A DNA stretch of 64,000 bases from Actinomycetospora soli (GCF_021026295.1 NZ_JAJNDA010000002.1:372001-436000); one strand, 5' to 3'. Positions 42,399-50,792 are shown, numbered from the stretch's first letter. The notes: generated from the sequence alone by a model not told the origin. A program made the numbers and translations.

Positions 42399-42421
42399 GA
42401 CGGGCGCCCACCCGTCTGTTG
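42399..42421 (-). repeat. Fragment of the composite palindromic element
   Basis: Read on the minus strand this gives AGACGGGTGGGCGCCCGTCG, matching the right half of the element found at 60955-61008 and 62165-62216 (TAGACGGGCCGTGGGCGCCCATCG-like) with a 3-nt gap. The hairpin half is missing. It overlaps a CCCGACGACGGG motif (42393-42404) and lies in the 95-bp divergent promoter region of two transporters. Confidence 0.45.
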
Positions 42422-42442
42422 TTGAGCCTCAGTTCTGGGTTC

Positions 42443-43693
42443 ATGGCCGGTCCGGGACTTCTCGAGCAGGCGCGGGGACTGACCCGCGAGCAACGCAACG
42501 CCTTCCTCGCCGCCTGGCTGGGCTGGGCGATGGACGCCTTCGACTTCTTCCTCGTCGTGTTCGCCCTGTCCGACATCGCGAAGGAGTTCGGCCGCTCGAC
42601 GGCCGAGGTGGCCTTCCTCACGACGGTCACCCTGATCGCCGGCCGATCGGAGCGCTGATCTTCGGGATCCGGGCGGACAAGAAGGGCCGCCGCATCCCGC
42701 TGATGGTCGACGTCCTCTTCTACTCGGCGATGGAGGTGCTCTCCGGGCTCGCGCCCACGTTCACCGTCCTCGTCGTGCTGCGCTTCCTGTTCGGGCTCGG
42801 CATGGGTGGGGAGTGGGGCCTCGGCGCGTCGCTGGCCCTGGAGAAGAGCCCGCCGGACAAGCGCGGCTTCTGGTCCGGTCTGCTGCAGCAGGGCTATCCC
42901 GTCGGGTACCTGCTCGCGACCGTCGCCAACGTCGTCGTGACCGGCCCTCGGCTGGCGGTGGCTGTTCGTCCTGGGCGCGATCCCGGCGCTCATCGCCTTC
43001 CTCATCCGCACCCGGGTCGGTGAGTCGGAGGCGTGGGAGCGGACGCAGGAGAAGGTGGAGCTGACGAAGGTCGGGCCACGGCAGGTGTTCCTGCAGCCGG
43101 CCGTGCTCCGCCGGTTCGTCTACCTGATCGTGCTCATGACCCTGTTCAACCTCATGAGCCACGGCACCCAGGACTTCGTGCCGACCTTCCTCGAGGAGGA
43201 CTTCGCCGCCTCGACGGGCACGGTCACCGTCGTCGCGATCATCTACGACGTCGGCGCGATCATCGGCGGCGCCTACTTCGGGGCGCTGTCCGAGCGCTTC
43301 GGACGGCGGCGCACGGCCGCCGGCTGCGCGATCCTCGCGATCCCGGTCGCGTTCCTCTTCGCCTTCTCCCCGACGCTCGGCCTCGTGACCCTCGGGGCGT
43401 TCCTGCTCCAGCTCCTCGTGCAGGGCGGCTGGGGCGTGGTGCCCGCCCACCTCGCGGAGCTCTCGCCCGACGAGGTCCGCGGCTTCTACCCGGGCGTGAC
43501 CTACCAGCTGGGCAACGCGATCGCCTCGTTCAACCTGCCGATCCAGGCCGCCCTCGCCGCCGCCTACAGCGGCTCGGTCGCGCTGGCGGCGGTCATCGTG
43601 CCGGTGCTCGTCCTGACGGCGGTGGTGCTGCTGCTGGGACCGGAGGCGAAGGGGAAGGTGTTCGGGGCGCGCGAGTCCGAGCCGGTCGGGTAG
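42443..43693 (+). pseudogene. MFS transporter (SHS/JEN1-like carboxylate or sialate type), two frameshifts
   Basis: The protein can only be read by changing frame twice. It begins MAGPGLLEQARGLTREQRNA and AAWLGWAMDAFDFFLVVFAL, loses one base near 42640 (after TLIAG), continues as PIGALIFGIRADKKGRRIP through KSPPDKRGFWSGLLQQGYP, gains one base near 42945-42955, then resumes as LGWRWLFVLGAIPALIAFLI to the stop at 43693. Joined, it has about 415 residues and 12 helices, typical of the SHS lactate/sialate symporters. The two shifts compensate each other. Either this is a recently decayed gene or both are sequencing errors in G/C runs; codon use and similarity remain intact throughout, which keeps the error explanation open. 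cutA follows after 11 bp. Confidence 0.7.
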
Positions 43694-43704
43694 GACTGGC
43701 GGGC

Positions 43705-44019
43705 GTGCCCGAGCCCCACGTCGTCCTCTCCACCACCGACTCCGACGACGAGGCGCAGCGCCTGGCGCGCGGCCTCGTCGAGTCCCGACTGGCCGCCTGC
43801 GTCCAGATCGTCGGTCCGGTCCGCAGCGTGTTCCGCTGGGAGGGCGGGGTGCAGGTCGAACCGGAGTACCAGCTCGTCGTGAAGACGACCCGGGTCGACG
43901 AGGTGACCGCGTGGATCGTCGCGAACCACTCCTACGACATGCCCGAGGTCGTCGCGCTGCCGGTCGTCGGGGGACATGAGACGTACCTGACGTGGGTGGC
44001 GGACGAATCGTCCGGTTAG
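43705..44019 (+). CDS. cutA: CutA-type divalent-ion tolerance protein
   Basis: 104 residues, the ferredoxin-like trimeric CutA1 fold. Diagnostic segments are VVLSTTDSDDEAQRLARGLV, ESRLAACVQIVGPVRSVFRW and YQLVVKTTRVDEVTAWIVAN, with the final HSYDMPEVVALPVVGGHETY LTW run. CutA1 proteins bind divalent metals weakly and have been linked to copper tolerance and signalling; their exact role is unresolved. GTG at 43705 is used. It lies 11 bp after the frameshifted transporter and 11 bp before another MFS gene, so the three were probably one operon. Confidence 0.88.
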   Translation: MPEPHVVLSTTDSDDEAQRLARGLVESRLAACVQIVGPVRSVFRWEGGVQVEPEYQLVVKTTRVDEVTAWIVANHSYDMPEVVALPVVGGHETYLTWVADESSG

Positions 44020-44030
44020 CCTGAGTAACG

Positions 44031-45263
44031 ATGTCGACGACCGCCGCGCCCGCCCTGCGGCGTGGTGACGCGGGCTTCCGGCGCGTCGCGGTCGGGCTGT
44101 TCTTCGCGGGCTTCACCACGTTCGCGCTGCTCTACGCCACGCAGCCCCTGCTCCCGCGGCTCGTCGAGGTGTTCGCGGTGTCGCCCGGCACGGCCTCGTT
44201 GTCGGTGTCGGTGACGACGGGCGGGCTGGCGCTCGCGATCATCCCCGCCTCGGCGCTCTCGGAGCGGTGGGGCCGGCGGCCGGTCATGGTGTGGTCGCTG
44301 GCGGGCGCCGTGGTGCTCGGGCTGGCCGCGGCGACGGCGCCCTCGCTCTGGCTGCTCCTGGTGCTGCGCGCGCTCGAGGGGGTGGCGCTCGCCGGGCTGC
44401 CCGCGGTGGGCATGGCCTACCTGGCCGACGAGATCGACACCGGGCACCTCGGCGGGGCGATGGGCCTCTACGTCGCGGGGAACTCGGTCGGCGGCTTCGG
44501 CGGGCGCATCGTCGTGTCCGCGCTGAACGACCTCACCGGCTCCTGGCGGCTCGCGCTCGGCGGCATCGCGGGGGTCTCGGCGGTCTACCTGCTCGTGTTC
44601 TGGCTGGTGCTGCCGCCGTCGCGCCGGTTCACGCCCACGCCCGTCTCCGCCGGTGCGCTGGCCGCCGAGGTGCGCTCGCACCTGGGCGACCCGGTGCTGC
44701 GCCGGCTGTTCGCAGTCGGGCTGCTGCTCATGGGCACGTTCGTCTGCGCCTACAACTACGTGGCCTTCCGCCTGCTCGGGCCCCCGTTCTCGCTGTCCGA
44801 CCTCGTCGTCGGGTTCGTGTTCGTGCTCTACGCGGTCGGCACGGTGACCTCCACCGTGGCCGGCCGGCTCTCGGGTCGGCTCGGCGCGCGCACCACCGTC
44901 CTCGCCGCGTGCGGGGTGGCCGCGCTCGGCGCCGTCGCGATGCTCGCGCCCGTCCTCGCCCTGGTGATCGGCGGGCTCGCGCTGCTCACCGTCGGCTTCT
45001 TCGCGGGCCACGCGGTGGCCTCGGCGTGGGTCGGGCGGCGGGCCGAGCACGGGCGGGCCGTCGCCTCGGGGATTTACCTGTTCAGCTACTACGTCGGCTC
45101 GTCGGTCGGCGGCACGCTCGGCGGGGTGGTGTTCGGCGCCGCGGGCTGGTCGGCGACCGTCGGGTTCCTCGTGCTGCTCGTGGCGGGGACGGCGGTCGTG
45201 GTGCTGCCGCTGCGGTCGTCGTCCCCGGGCGCTCCCGACCGAGGGGCACCCTCGGTCGGGTAG
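44031..45263 (+). CDS. MFS transporter (YnfM-like)
   Basis: 410 residues, 12 predicted helices. LLYATQPLLPRLVEVFAVSP and SALSERWGRRPVMVWSLAGA (motif A) plus the mid-protein break are typical of the YnfM/YgaY-type arabinose/drug exporters of the DHA1 group. The last nine residues (PDRGAPSVG) and the TAG stop are encoded inside a copy of the composite palindromic element (45234-45288), so the C-terminus appears to have been set by that element. It follows cutA after 11 bp. Confidence 0.88.
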   Translation: MSTTAAPALRRGDAGFRRVAVGLFFAGFTTFALLYATQPLLPRLVEVFAVSPGTASLSVSVTTGGLALAIIPASALSERWGRRPVMVWSLAGAVVLGLAAATAPSLWLLLVLRALEGVALAGLPAVGMAYLADEIDTGHLGGAMGLYVAGNSVGGFGGRIVVSALNDLTGSWRLALGGIAGVSAVYLLVFWLVLPPSRRFTPTPVSAGALAAEVRSHLGDPVLRRLFAVGLLLMGTFVCAYNYVAFRLLGPPFSLSDLVVGFVFVLYAVGTVTSTVAGRLSGRLGARTTVLAACGVAALGAVAMLAPVLALVIGGLALLTVGFFAGHAVASAWVGRRAEHGRAVASGIYLFSYYVGSSVGGTLGGVVFGAAGWSATVGFLVLLVAGTAVVVLPLRSSSPGAPDRGAPSVG

Positions 45264-45288
45264 ACGGGCGAGGGGCGCCCACCGCCAT
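45234..45288 (+). repeat. Composite palindromic element, copy 1 (overlaps gene end)
   Basis: The hairpin CCCGACCGAGGG...CCCTCGGTCGGG (12 bp, 3-nt loop GCA) is followed by TAGACGGG and GGGCGCCCACCGCCAT. Positions 45237-45288 match 60957-61008 at 43 of 52 bases. The differences within the hairpin stem are paired (A-T replaced by G-C). The last 16 bases are identical to 60993-61008. Confidence 0.75.
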
Positions 45289-45302
45289 CCCGGCGGCCGT
45301 CC

Positions 45303-45355
45303 GGCGAGGGGCGCCCACGGGCGGTTCTTCCGACCGAGGGGTCCCGTCGCTCGAA
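45303..45355 (-). repeat. Composite palindromic element, copy 2 (inverted, degenerate)
   Basis: Read on the minus strand it starts TTCGAGCGACGGGACCCCTC, continues GGTCGGAAGAAC and ends CGTGGGCGCCCCTCGCC, aligning with copy 3. It faces copy 1 with a 14-bp gap, so copies 1 and 2 form an inverted pair between the MFS gene and the sigma-factor gene. GGCGAGGGGCGCCCAC occurs in both at 45267 and 45303. Confidence 0.6.
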
Positions 45356-45385
45356 TCGGACCCGAGCACGCGGCAGACTCGGCGC

Positions 45386-46396
45386 ATGGACGCCGCGCTC
45401 GCCGACGCCACCGATCTCGCCGCCGCGCGCGCCGGGGACGGGGCCGCGTTCGACCGGCTGGTCGCGCCGCTGCGCCGCGAGCTGCACGCGCACTGCTACC
45501 GGATGCTCGGCTCGGTCCACGACGCCGACGACGCGCTCCAGGACGCCCTGCTGCGGGCGTGGCGCGGGATCGGCCGCTTCGAGGGCCGCAGCGCGCTCCG
45601 GTCGTGGCTGTACACGGTGGCCACCCGTACCTGCCTCGACCTCGCCGACGCCCGCGGTCGCCGTGCCCTCCCGATGGACCTGGGGCCGGCGGCACCCGAG
45701 CCGGTCCTCGACGACGCACCCGCCGAGGTCGCCTGGCTGACCCCCTACCCGGACACGGCGCTCGCGGTCGAGGAGCGGGAGTCGGTCGAGCTCGCGTTCG
45801 TCGCGGCGCTGCAGCACCTGCCCGGCAACCAGCGGGCCGCGCTGCTGCTCTTCGAGGTGCTCGGGTTCTCCGCCGCCGAGATCGCGACGACGATGGGCAC
45901 GTCCACCGCGTCGGTGAACTCCGCCCTCCAACGCGCGCGGCGGATCGTGGCCGAACGGGTGCCGCCGGTGTCCCAGGCCCGGACGCTGGCCGAGCTCGAC
46001 GACGCCCGCCTGCGCGCCGTCGTGACCGGCTACGCGACCGCGCTCGAGCAGGGCGACGCCGACCGGCTCGTGGCGCTGCTGACCGAGGACGTCACGTGGT
46101 CGATGCCGCCGCTGCCCGGCTGGTACGCGGGCCACGCGGCGGTCGACGCCTTCACGCGGGCGGTGCCCCTCGGCGCGTGCGGGACGTGGCGCACCGTCGT
46201 CACCAGCGCCAACGGCCAACCCGCGCTCGCGCTCTACCTGAACGGGCCCGCCGTCGCGCAGGGTCCCGACGACCGGTCCTACCGGGCCTGGTCGATCACG
46301 GTGCTGACCCTGCGCGGCGACCGGATCGCCGAGCTGACGTCCTTCCTCGGGCCGGAGCCCTTCACGACGGCGGGTCTCCCGCTCGTCCTCGGGTGA
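45386..46396 (+). CDS. ECF sigma factor with C-terminal SnoaL-like domain
   Basis: 336 residues. Sigma region 2 (about 15-85) is seen in CYRMLGSVHDADDALQDALL and RAWRGIGRFEGRSALRSWLY; region 4 (about 140-190) in LQHLPGNQRAALLLFEVLGF and SAAEIATTMGTSTASVNSAL. Residues 205-330 form a SnoaL/NTF2-like fold (ALLTEDVTWSMPPLPGWYAG), giving the SigJ/TIGR02960-type architecture whose C-terminal domain replaces an anti-sigma factor as the likely control element. No anti-sigma gene is adjacent. ATG at 45386 is used; the upstream region is occupied by two palindromic elements. Confidence 0.88.
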   Translation: MDAALADATDLAAARAGDGAAFDRLVAPLRRELHAHCYRMLGSVHDADDALQDALLRAWRGIGRFEGRSALRSWLYTVATRTCLDLADARGRRALPMDLGPAAPEPVLDDAPAEVAWLTPYPDTALAVEERESVELAFVAALQHLPGNQRAALLLFEVLGFSAAEIATTMGTSTASVNSALQRARRIVAERVPPVSQARTLAELDDARLRAVVTGYATALEQGDADRLVALLTEDVTWSMPPLPGWYAGHAAVDAFTRAVPLGACGTWRTVVTSANGQPALALYLNGPAVAQGPDDRSYRAWSITVLTLRGDRIAELTSFLGPEPFTTAGLPLVLG

Positions 46397-46552
46397 TCAG
46401 CGGTCGTTCGGCTCGAGGTGCTCCTCGGAGGCCGCCTCGCCGGCGGGGAACACGTCCGACACGGCGGGCCGGTCGGGCTCGGACGACTCCCCGGTCAGCT
46501 GCTCGGCGGGCGGGACGACCATCGACGGGTCGGTGTGCTTCTCGGTGCTCAT
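46397..46552 (-). CDS. Small acidic protein
   Basis: 51 residues beginning MSTEKHTDPSMVVPPAEQLT and rich in Glu, Pro and Ser, probably disordered. ATG at 46552 has AGAGGA 6 nt upstream, and the stop abuts the sigma-factor stop on the other strand (46394-46397). The clear ribosome site and consistent codon use support a real gene, but its role is unknown. Confidence 0.5.
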   Translation of the reverse strand: MSTEKHTDPSMVVPPAEQLTGESSEPDRPAVSDVFPAGEAASEEHLEPNDR

Positions 46553-46605
46553 GACGGGTCCTCTCGTGTGGTGGACCCGATGGGCTACCCGCGTCGTGGT
46601 CCCCG

Positions 46606-47163
46606 TCACCTCCTCGATCCCTCCGCGGTGAACACCCGCAGCAGGTCGGCGAGCAGGCCGTAGTAGCCGACAAGGGCCGTCACCTCGACCAGCCGTGCCT
46701 CGCCCAGGACGTCCACCCACGCCCGGTAGGTGTCGTCGTCGACCGGCCCGTGGTGCAACAGGGTGCGGGCCGCGGTGTCGGCGGCGTCCTCCACCGGGTC
46801 CGGCCACGTGACCACGGCGTCCGCGGCGAGCGCGGCGAGCTCGTCGTCGGTGAGTCCCGCCCGGCGGGCGATCGGCTCGTGGGTGGCGCGCTCGAAACCG
46901 CTCTCCCGCACCCCGGCGACCCGGAGGATGACCAGCTCGCGGGCCCGGTCGGACAGCTGCCCGCCGTAGCGCAGCGCCGCGCCCACGGCCTGCAGCGGCT
47001 CCCCGACGGCGGGGTTCCGCAGCATCGCGTCGAACGGACCCCGGAGCGATCCGTCGTCGTTCACCAGCCCGCTGCCCGCCCGCGGCCCCGACGCGATGGC
47101 GTCGTACACCCGGCGTCCGGCCGGGTCGAGCTCGTCGGGGCGCAGGCGCGAGGGTCGGGTCAC
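46606..47163 (-). CDS. Carboxymuconolactone-decarboxylase-family protein (cysteine-free)
   Basis: 185 residues. The CMD core is recognised from AMLRNPAVGEPLQAVGAALR, ELVILRVAGVRESGFERATH and the C-terminal LVEVTALVGYYGLLADLLRV. It lacks any CxxC pair, so it cannot work as an AhpD-type peroxidase; Glu and His residues in the GFERATHEP segment are the likely active-site acids/bases, as in the 4-carboxymuconolactone decarboxylase branch. The substrate is unknown. GTG at 47163 starts it, and it diverges from an oxidoreductase gene by 77 bp. Confidence 0.82.
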   Translation of the reverse strand: MTRPSRLRPDELDPAGRRVYDAIASGPRAGSGLVNDDGSLRGPFDAMLRNPAVGEPLQAVGAALRYGGQLSDRARELVILRVAGVRESGFERATHEPIARRAGLTDDELAALAADAVVTWPDPVEDAADTAARTLLHHGPVDDDTYRAWVDVLGEARLVEVTALVGYYGLLADLLRVFTAEGSRR

Positions 47164-47240
47164 AGGCTCATCGTGCCCGGGAACATCCGCGCCCGGCTCC
47201 GGTTGCCGTCGACAGGTATCGCGACGATCAGGAGCAGACC

Positions 47241-48143
47241 ATGCGCGCAGCGCGCTTCCACCGCTACGGCGGCCCCGAGGTCCTCACGGTGGAGGAGGCG
47301 CCCGAACCGCATGCCGGGCCGGGCTCGATCCGGATCCGGGTCCGGGCCGCCAGCATCAACCCGATCGACTGGCTGTTCCGCTCGGGGGCCCTCGCCCAGG
47401 CCGTGCCCCTCGAGCTGCCCGCCGTCCCGGGGCGGGACGCGGCCGGCGTGGTCGACGAGGTCGGGCCCGGAGTCGAGGGCGTCGAGCCGGGCGAGCCGGT
47501 GTTCGGGCTCGGAGGTCTGGCCGACACCACGGCGGAGTTCGCCGTGCTCACGGCCTGGGCCCCGGTCCCCCCGACCTGGAGCATCGAGGAGGCCGCGGCC
47601 GCCGGGCTCGGCTCGGTGACCGCTCTGCGGGGCCTGGCGCCGCTCGGCGACCTCCGGGGTCGCACGCTCCTGATCGACGGCGTCTCCGGGGCCGTCGGCA
47701 CCGCGGCGGCGGCCGCCGCGCTCCACGCCGGCGCCACGGTGATCGGCACCGCGAGCGAGGCCAACCACGCCGCCCTGCGGGACGCGGGCGTCGTGCCCAC
47801 CACGTACGGCCCGGGCCTGCCCGAGCGGGTCCGGGAGCTCGCCCCGCAGGGGGTCGACGTCGCCCTGCACGCCGCGCCCTCCGACGCCCTGCCCGCGCTC
47901 GTCGAGATCGTCGGCGACCCGACCCGCGTGGTCACCGTGCTCGACCGCGAGGGCGCCGCCCGCCTCGGGACGCACCAGGTCGACGCCGAGAACGACTCGG
48001 CCGTCCTGGCCGAGGCCGCCGAGCTCGGGCGGGACGGCCACTACCGGCCGCGCGTGGCCCACGTCCTCCCGCTCGACGAGATCGTGAAGGCCCACGCGCT
48101 CGCCGAGAGCGGGAGCGGCAAGGTCGTCGTCACCCTGCCCTGA
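47241..48143 (+). CDS. NADP-dependent quinone-oxidoreductase-like enzyme (zinc-free MDR)
   Basis: 300 residues of the medium-chain dehydrogenase/reductase superfamily. The GroES-like N-terminus (RFHRYGGPEVLTVEEAPEP, ASINPIDWLFRSG, VPGRDAAGVVDEVGPGV) lacks the zinc-binding Cys/His residues, and the nucleotide site is LLIDGVSGAVGTAAAAAALH. This is the quinone oxidoreductase/crotonyl-reductase-like branch that reduces activated double bonds or quinones with NADPH. It ends 27 bp before the dnaB stop on the other strand. Confidence 0.86.
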   Translation: MRAARFHRYGGPEVLTVEEAPEPHAGPGSIRIRVRAASINPIDWLFRSGALAQAVPLELPAVPGRDAAGVVDEVGPGVEGVEPGEPVFGLGGLADTTAEFAVLTAWAPVPPTWSIEEAAAAGLGSVTALRGLAPLGDLRGRTLLIDGVSGAVGTAAAAAALHAGATVIGTASEANHAALRDAGVVPTTYGPGLPERVRELAPQGVDVALHAAPSDALPALVEIVGDPTRVVTVLDREGAARLGTHQVDAENDSAVLAEAAELGRDGHYRPRVAHVLPLDEIVKAHALAESGSGKVVVTLP

Positions 48144-48170
48144 GCCGGACCCGCGGACGACCCGGTCGCC

Positions 48171-50792
48171 TCAGCCCCGGGCGAGGTCGGCGAACCGGCT
48201 GTAGTGCAGCTGGTGGGCGATCGGGATCGTCGCGGTGGGCCCGTTGCGGTGCTTGGCCAGGATGATGTCCGCCTCGCCCGCGCGCGGGTCGTCCCGCTCG
48301 AACGCGTCGGGCCGGTTGATCAGCATGACCATGTCGGCGTCCTGCTCCAGCGACCCGGACTCACGCAGGTCGGACAGCTGCGGCTTCTTGTCGGTGCGCT
48401 GCTCGGGACCACGGTTGAGCTGGCTCATCGCGACCAGCGGGATCTCCAGCTCCTTGGCCAGCAGCTTGAGCTGCCGCGAGAACTCCGAGACCTCCTGCTG
48501 GCGGCTCTCGACCTTCTTGCCGGAGGTCATCAGCTGCATGTAGTCGAGGATGATCAGGCGCAGGTCGTGCCGCTGCTTGAGCCGCCGCGCCTTCGCCCGG
48601 ATCTCCATGATGGTCATGTTCGGCGAGTCGTCGATGAACAACGGGGCCTCGGAGATCTCGCTCATCCGGCGGGCCAGGCGGGTCCAGTCGTCGTCGGTCA
48701 TCGTGCCGGCGCGCATGTCGGCCAGACGGATCTTCGCCTCGGCCGAGAGCATGCGCATGACGATCTCGGTGCGGCTCATCTCCAGCGAGAACACCGCGCT
48801 GGTCAGGCCGTGCTTCACGCTCGCGGAGCGGGCGAAGTCGAGCCCGAGCGTCGAGTTGTGCGTGGGCACCATCGCGCGGCCCGCGAGATAGAGGTGGTCG
48901 GAGTTGTCCACCTCGACGCACCGCACCGGCACCGACGGCACCGGGCGCACGTCCGTCACGTAACGGCGCCTCGTCCGGACGTCGGTGACGGCGGGGCACC
49001 GCTCCTTGTGCGCGAGCCGCTTCCGCTCCAGCCGGAAGACCTGCTCGGTGGTGCTGAACGTGAGGAGGTAGGACGCTATGGAAGCCGCGGTCCGACCGCG
49101 GACCGCCGTCGTCGTGAGCGAGCAGCGGAAGCCGAGCGAGACGATCAGCTCCGCCACGTCCTCGGCGAGGCGACGGTCGGTCACCGCGCACTGGATCGCA
49201 CCCGTCGGCAGCACCGTGCCGTCGGAGTCCAGCAGCCCGGCCAGCAGAGCCCGTCGCTGCGCCTCGGACGCACGCAGGTACTGCGCCGGGATGTGCTTGT
49301 CCCCGAGCACGCCGAGAGTGCCGAGCCGCCCCTGCACCGTCCCGGAGGCGTGATGACAGGCCTGGCAGCGGACCGACCCGGAGGTGGGCGCTCCGCAGTC
49401 GGGGCAGGTCGGCCGTCCGAGCGCCGAGTCGAAGCGGGCCCCGCCGCCGCAGGACTGCCCGCAGGTGCGCACCTGCGAGGCGGTGGGGACGAAGGAGGCT
49501 CCGCACACGACGCAGGCGCGCTCGACCGGTCCCGCCTCCGGCGGGAGCCGCAGGCCGTACCGCATCGGCGTCCCGAGCTCCGGCGCGATCAGGCCCTCGG
49601 CCTCGATCAGCGCGGCCACCTCCGGGTCCGCACTCGTGAAACTCGCGCCGGCGGCGGTGCCGTCACCGAGCCAGATGCCGAATGCGTAGGGCGGCACGAG
49701 CAGGTCCTGCTCGGGCAGCTGGAGCGCACGGCAGGTGTCCACGGAGTGGTTGGGGCGGGCGTCCGCGGTCGGGGTCCGCAGCGTCCCCGCGATCTCCTCC
49801 GTGGTGCGCACTGCAGCCGGCACCCGCTCGGAACGGCGCGAGGCGCGGGTGTCGGTGAGCCACTGGTGCTGCGCATCGGCGACGATCACGGTGCCGTCGG
49901 AGAAGGTGACCGCGTAGCAGGGGCGGTCGCTCAGGACGTCCGTGGCCGCGACGACGCGGGTCGGGCGGCCGTCGGCGTCGAGCAGCTCGTCGCCGACCGT
50001 GACCTCGCCCATCGTGGTCCAGCCCGTCGGGGTGGCCAGCGGGGTGTCGAGCGCGAGCGCCTTCCCGATGCCGGGCCTGGCGGCCACGATGATCATCTGC
50101 CCGGCGTGCAGGCCGTTCGTGACGTCGTCGAGGTCGGCGAACCCGGTCGGCACGCCGAACGACACGCCGCCGCGCGAGGCAATCGCGTCGATCTCGTCCA
50201 TCGTCGGCTGCAGGACGTCCTCGAGGGCCACGTAGTCCTCGGTGACGCGCCGGTCGGTCACCTCGTACACGGCCGCCTGGGCGCGGTCGACGATGTCGTC
50301 GGTGTCGGCCCCGTCGCCGCCGTGGTAGCCGAGCTGCACGATGCGGGTGCCGGCCTCCACGAGGCGCCGCAGGACGGCGCGGTCGGCCACGATCTCGGCG
50401 TAGTACGAGGCGTTCGCCGCGGTGGGGACGCTGGCGATGAGCGTGTGCAGGTAGGGCGCGCCCCCGATGCGCAGCAGCTCGCCACGACGCTCGAGGTCGG
50501 CCGAGACGGTCACGGCGTCGGCGGGCTCCCCGCGGCCGTACAGGTCGAGCACGCACTCGTAGACGGTCTGGTGCGCGGGACGGTAGAAGTCGTCGGGCTT
50601 CAGCAGCTCGATGACGTCAGCGATCGCGTCCTTGCTCAGCAGGACCGCGCCGAGCACGGACTGCTCGGCCGCGATGTCCTGCGGAGGCTGCCGGTCGAAC
50701 TCCGGACGCCCCTCGCCGTCGCCGGACCGGGAGCGCTGGCCGCCGAACCCGCCGTCGCGTCCGCCCGCGCCCCGCTCGTCGAGCACCGCCAC
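48171..50792 (-). CDS. dnaB: Replicative DNA helicase DnaB, interrupted by an intein
   Basis: 873 codons encode N-extein (244 residues), intein (402) and C-extein (227), giving a 471-residue DnaB after splicing. The N-extein has the primase-binding N-terminal domain (QPPQDIAAEQSVLGAVLLSK) and the start of Walker A (AARPGIGK). The C-extein resumes STLGLDFAR and has Walker B LIILDYMQLM and the arginine-finger region DLRESGSLEQDADMVMLINR. It unwinds DNA at the replication fork. GTG at 50792 was chosen because GGGAGGAACG is directly upstream; the open frame extends 24 codons further without a ribosome site. Upstream are a LexA-like palindrome (50835-50848) and DnaA-box-like 9-mers. rplI, rpsR, ssb and rpsF follow on the same strand as in mycobacteria. 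Confidence 0.95.
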   Translation of the reverse strand: MAVLDERGAGGRDGGFGGQRSRSGDGEGRPEFDRQPPQDIAAEQSVLGAVLLSKDAIADVIELLKPDDFYRPAHQTVYECVLDLYGRGEPADAVTVSADLERRGELLRIGGAPYLHTLIASVPTAANASYYAEIVADRAVLRRLVEAGTRIVQLGYHGGDGADTDDIVDRAQAAVYEVTDRRVTEDYVALEDVLQPTMDEIDAIASRGGVSFGVPTGFADLDDVTNGLHAGQMIIVAARPGIGKALALDTPLATPTGWTTMGEVTVGDELLDADGRPTRVVAATDVLSDRPCYAVTFSDGTVIVADAQHQWLTDTRASRRSERVPAAVRTTEEIAGTLRTPTADARPNHSVDTCRALQLPEQDLLVPPYAFGIWLGDGTAAGASFTSADPEVAALIEAEGLIAPELGTPMRYGLRLPPEAGPVERACVVCGASFVPTASQVRTCGQSCGGGARFDSALGRPTCPDCGAPTSGSVRCQACHHASGTVQGRLGTLGVLGDKHIPAQYLRASEAQRRALLAGLLDSDGTVLPTGAIQCAVTDRRLAEDVAELIVSLGFRCSLTTTAVRGRTAASIASYLLTFSTTEQVFRLERKRLAHKERCPAVTDVRTRRRYVTDVRPVPSVPVRCVEVDNSDHLYLAGRAMVPTHNSTLGLDFARSASVKHGLTSAVFSLEMSRTEIVMRMLSAEAKIRLADMRAGTMTDDDWTRLARRMSEISEAPLFIDDSPNMTIMEIRAKARRLKQRHDLRLIILDYMQLMTSGKKVESRQQEVSEFSRQLKLLAKELEIPLVAMSQLNRGPEQRTDKKPQLSDLRESGSLEQDADMVMLINRPDAFERDDPRAGEADIILAKHRNGPTATIPIAHQLHYSRFADLARG
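48855..50060 (-). other. Class 3-type intein with LAGLIDADG endonuclease and zinc-ribbon insert
   Basis: 402 residues inserted between Lys and Ser of the DnaB Walker A motif. Residue 1 is Ala, not Cys/Ser/Thr. Block B ends ADAQHQWLT with Trp67; block F is PVRCVEVDNSDHLYL with Cys381; block G is VPTHN followed by Ser+1, with Thr400 and Asn402. Trp, Cys and Thr at these places are the WCT set that defines class 3 inteins. Two LAGLIDADG-like motifs (YAFGIWLGDGT at 125-135, LAGLLDSDG at 273-281) show a homing endonuclease. Between them lie paired cysteines 183/186, 200/204 and 219/222, 232/235, a probable double zinc ribbon. Confidence 0.88.

Noticed and set aside
49356-49516. The CxxC pairs as an independent zinc-finger gene overlapping dnaB
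   Set aside because: They are in frame with the intein and between its endonuclease motifs; there is no separate start or ribosome site.
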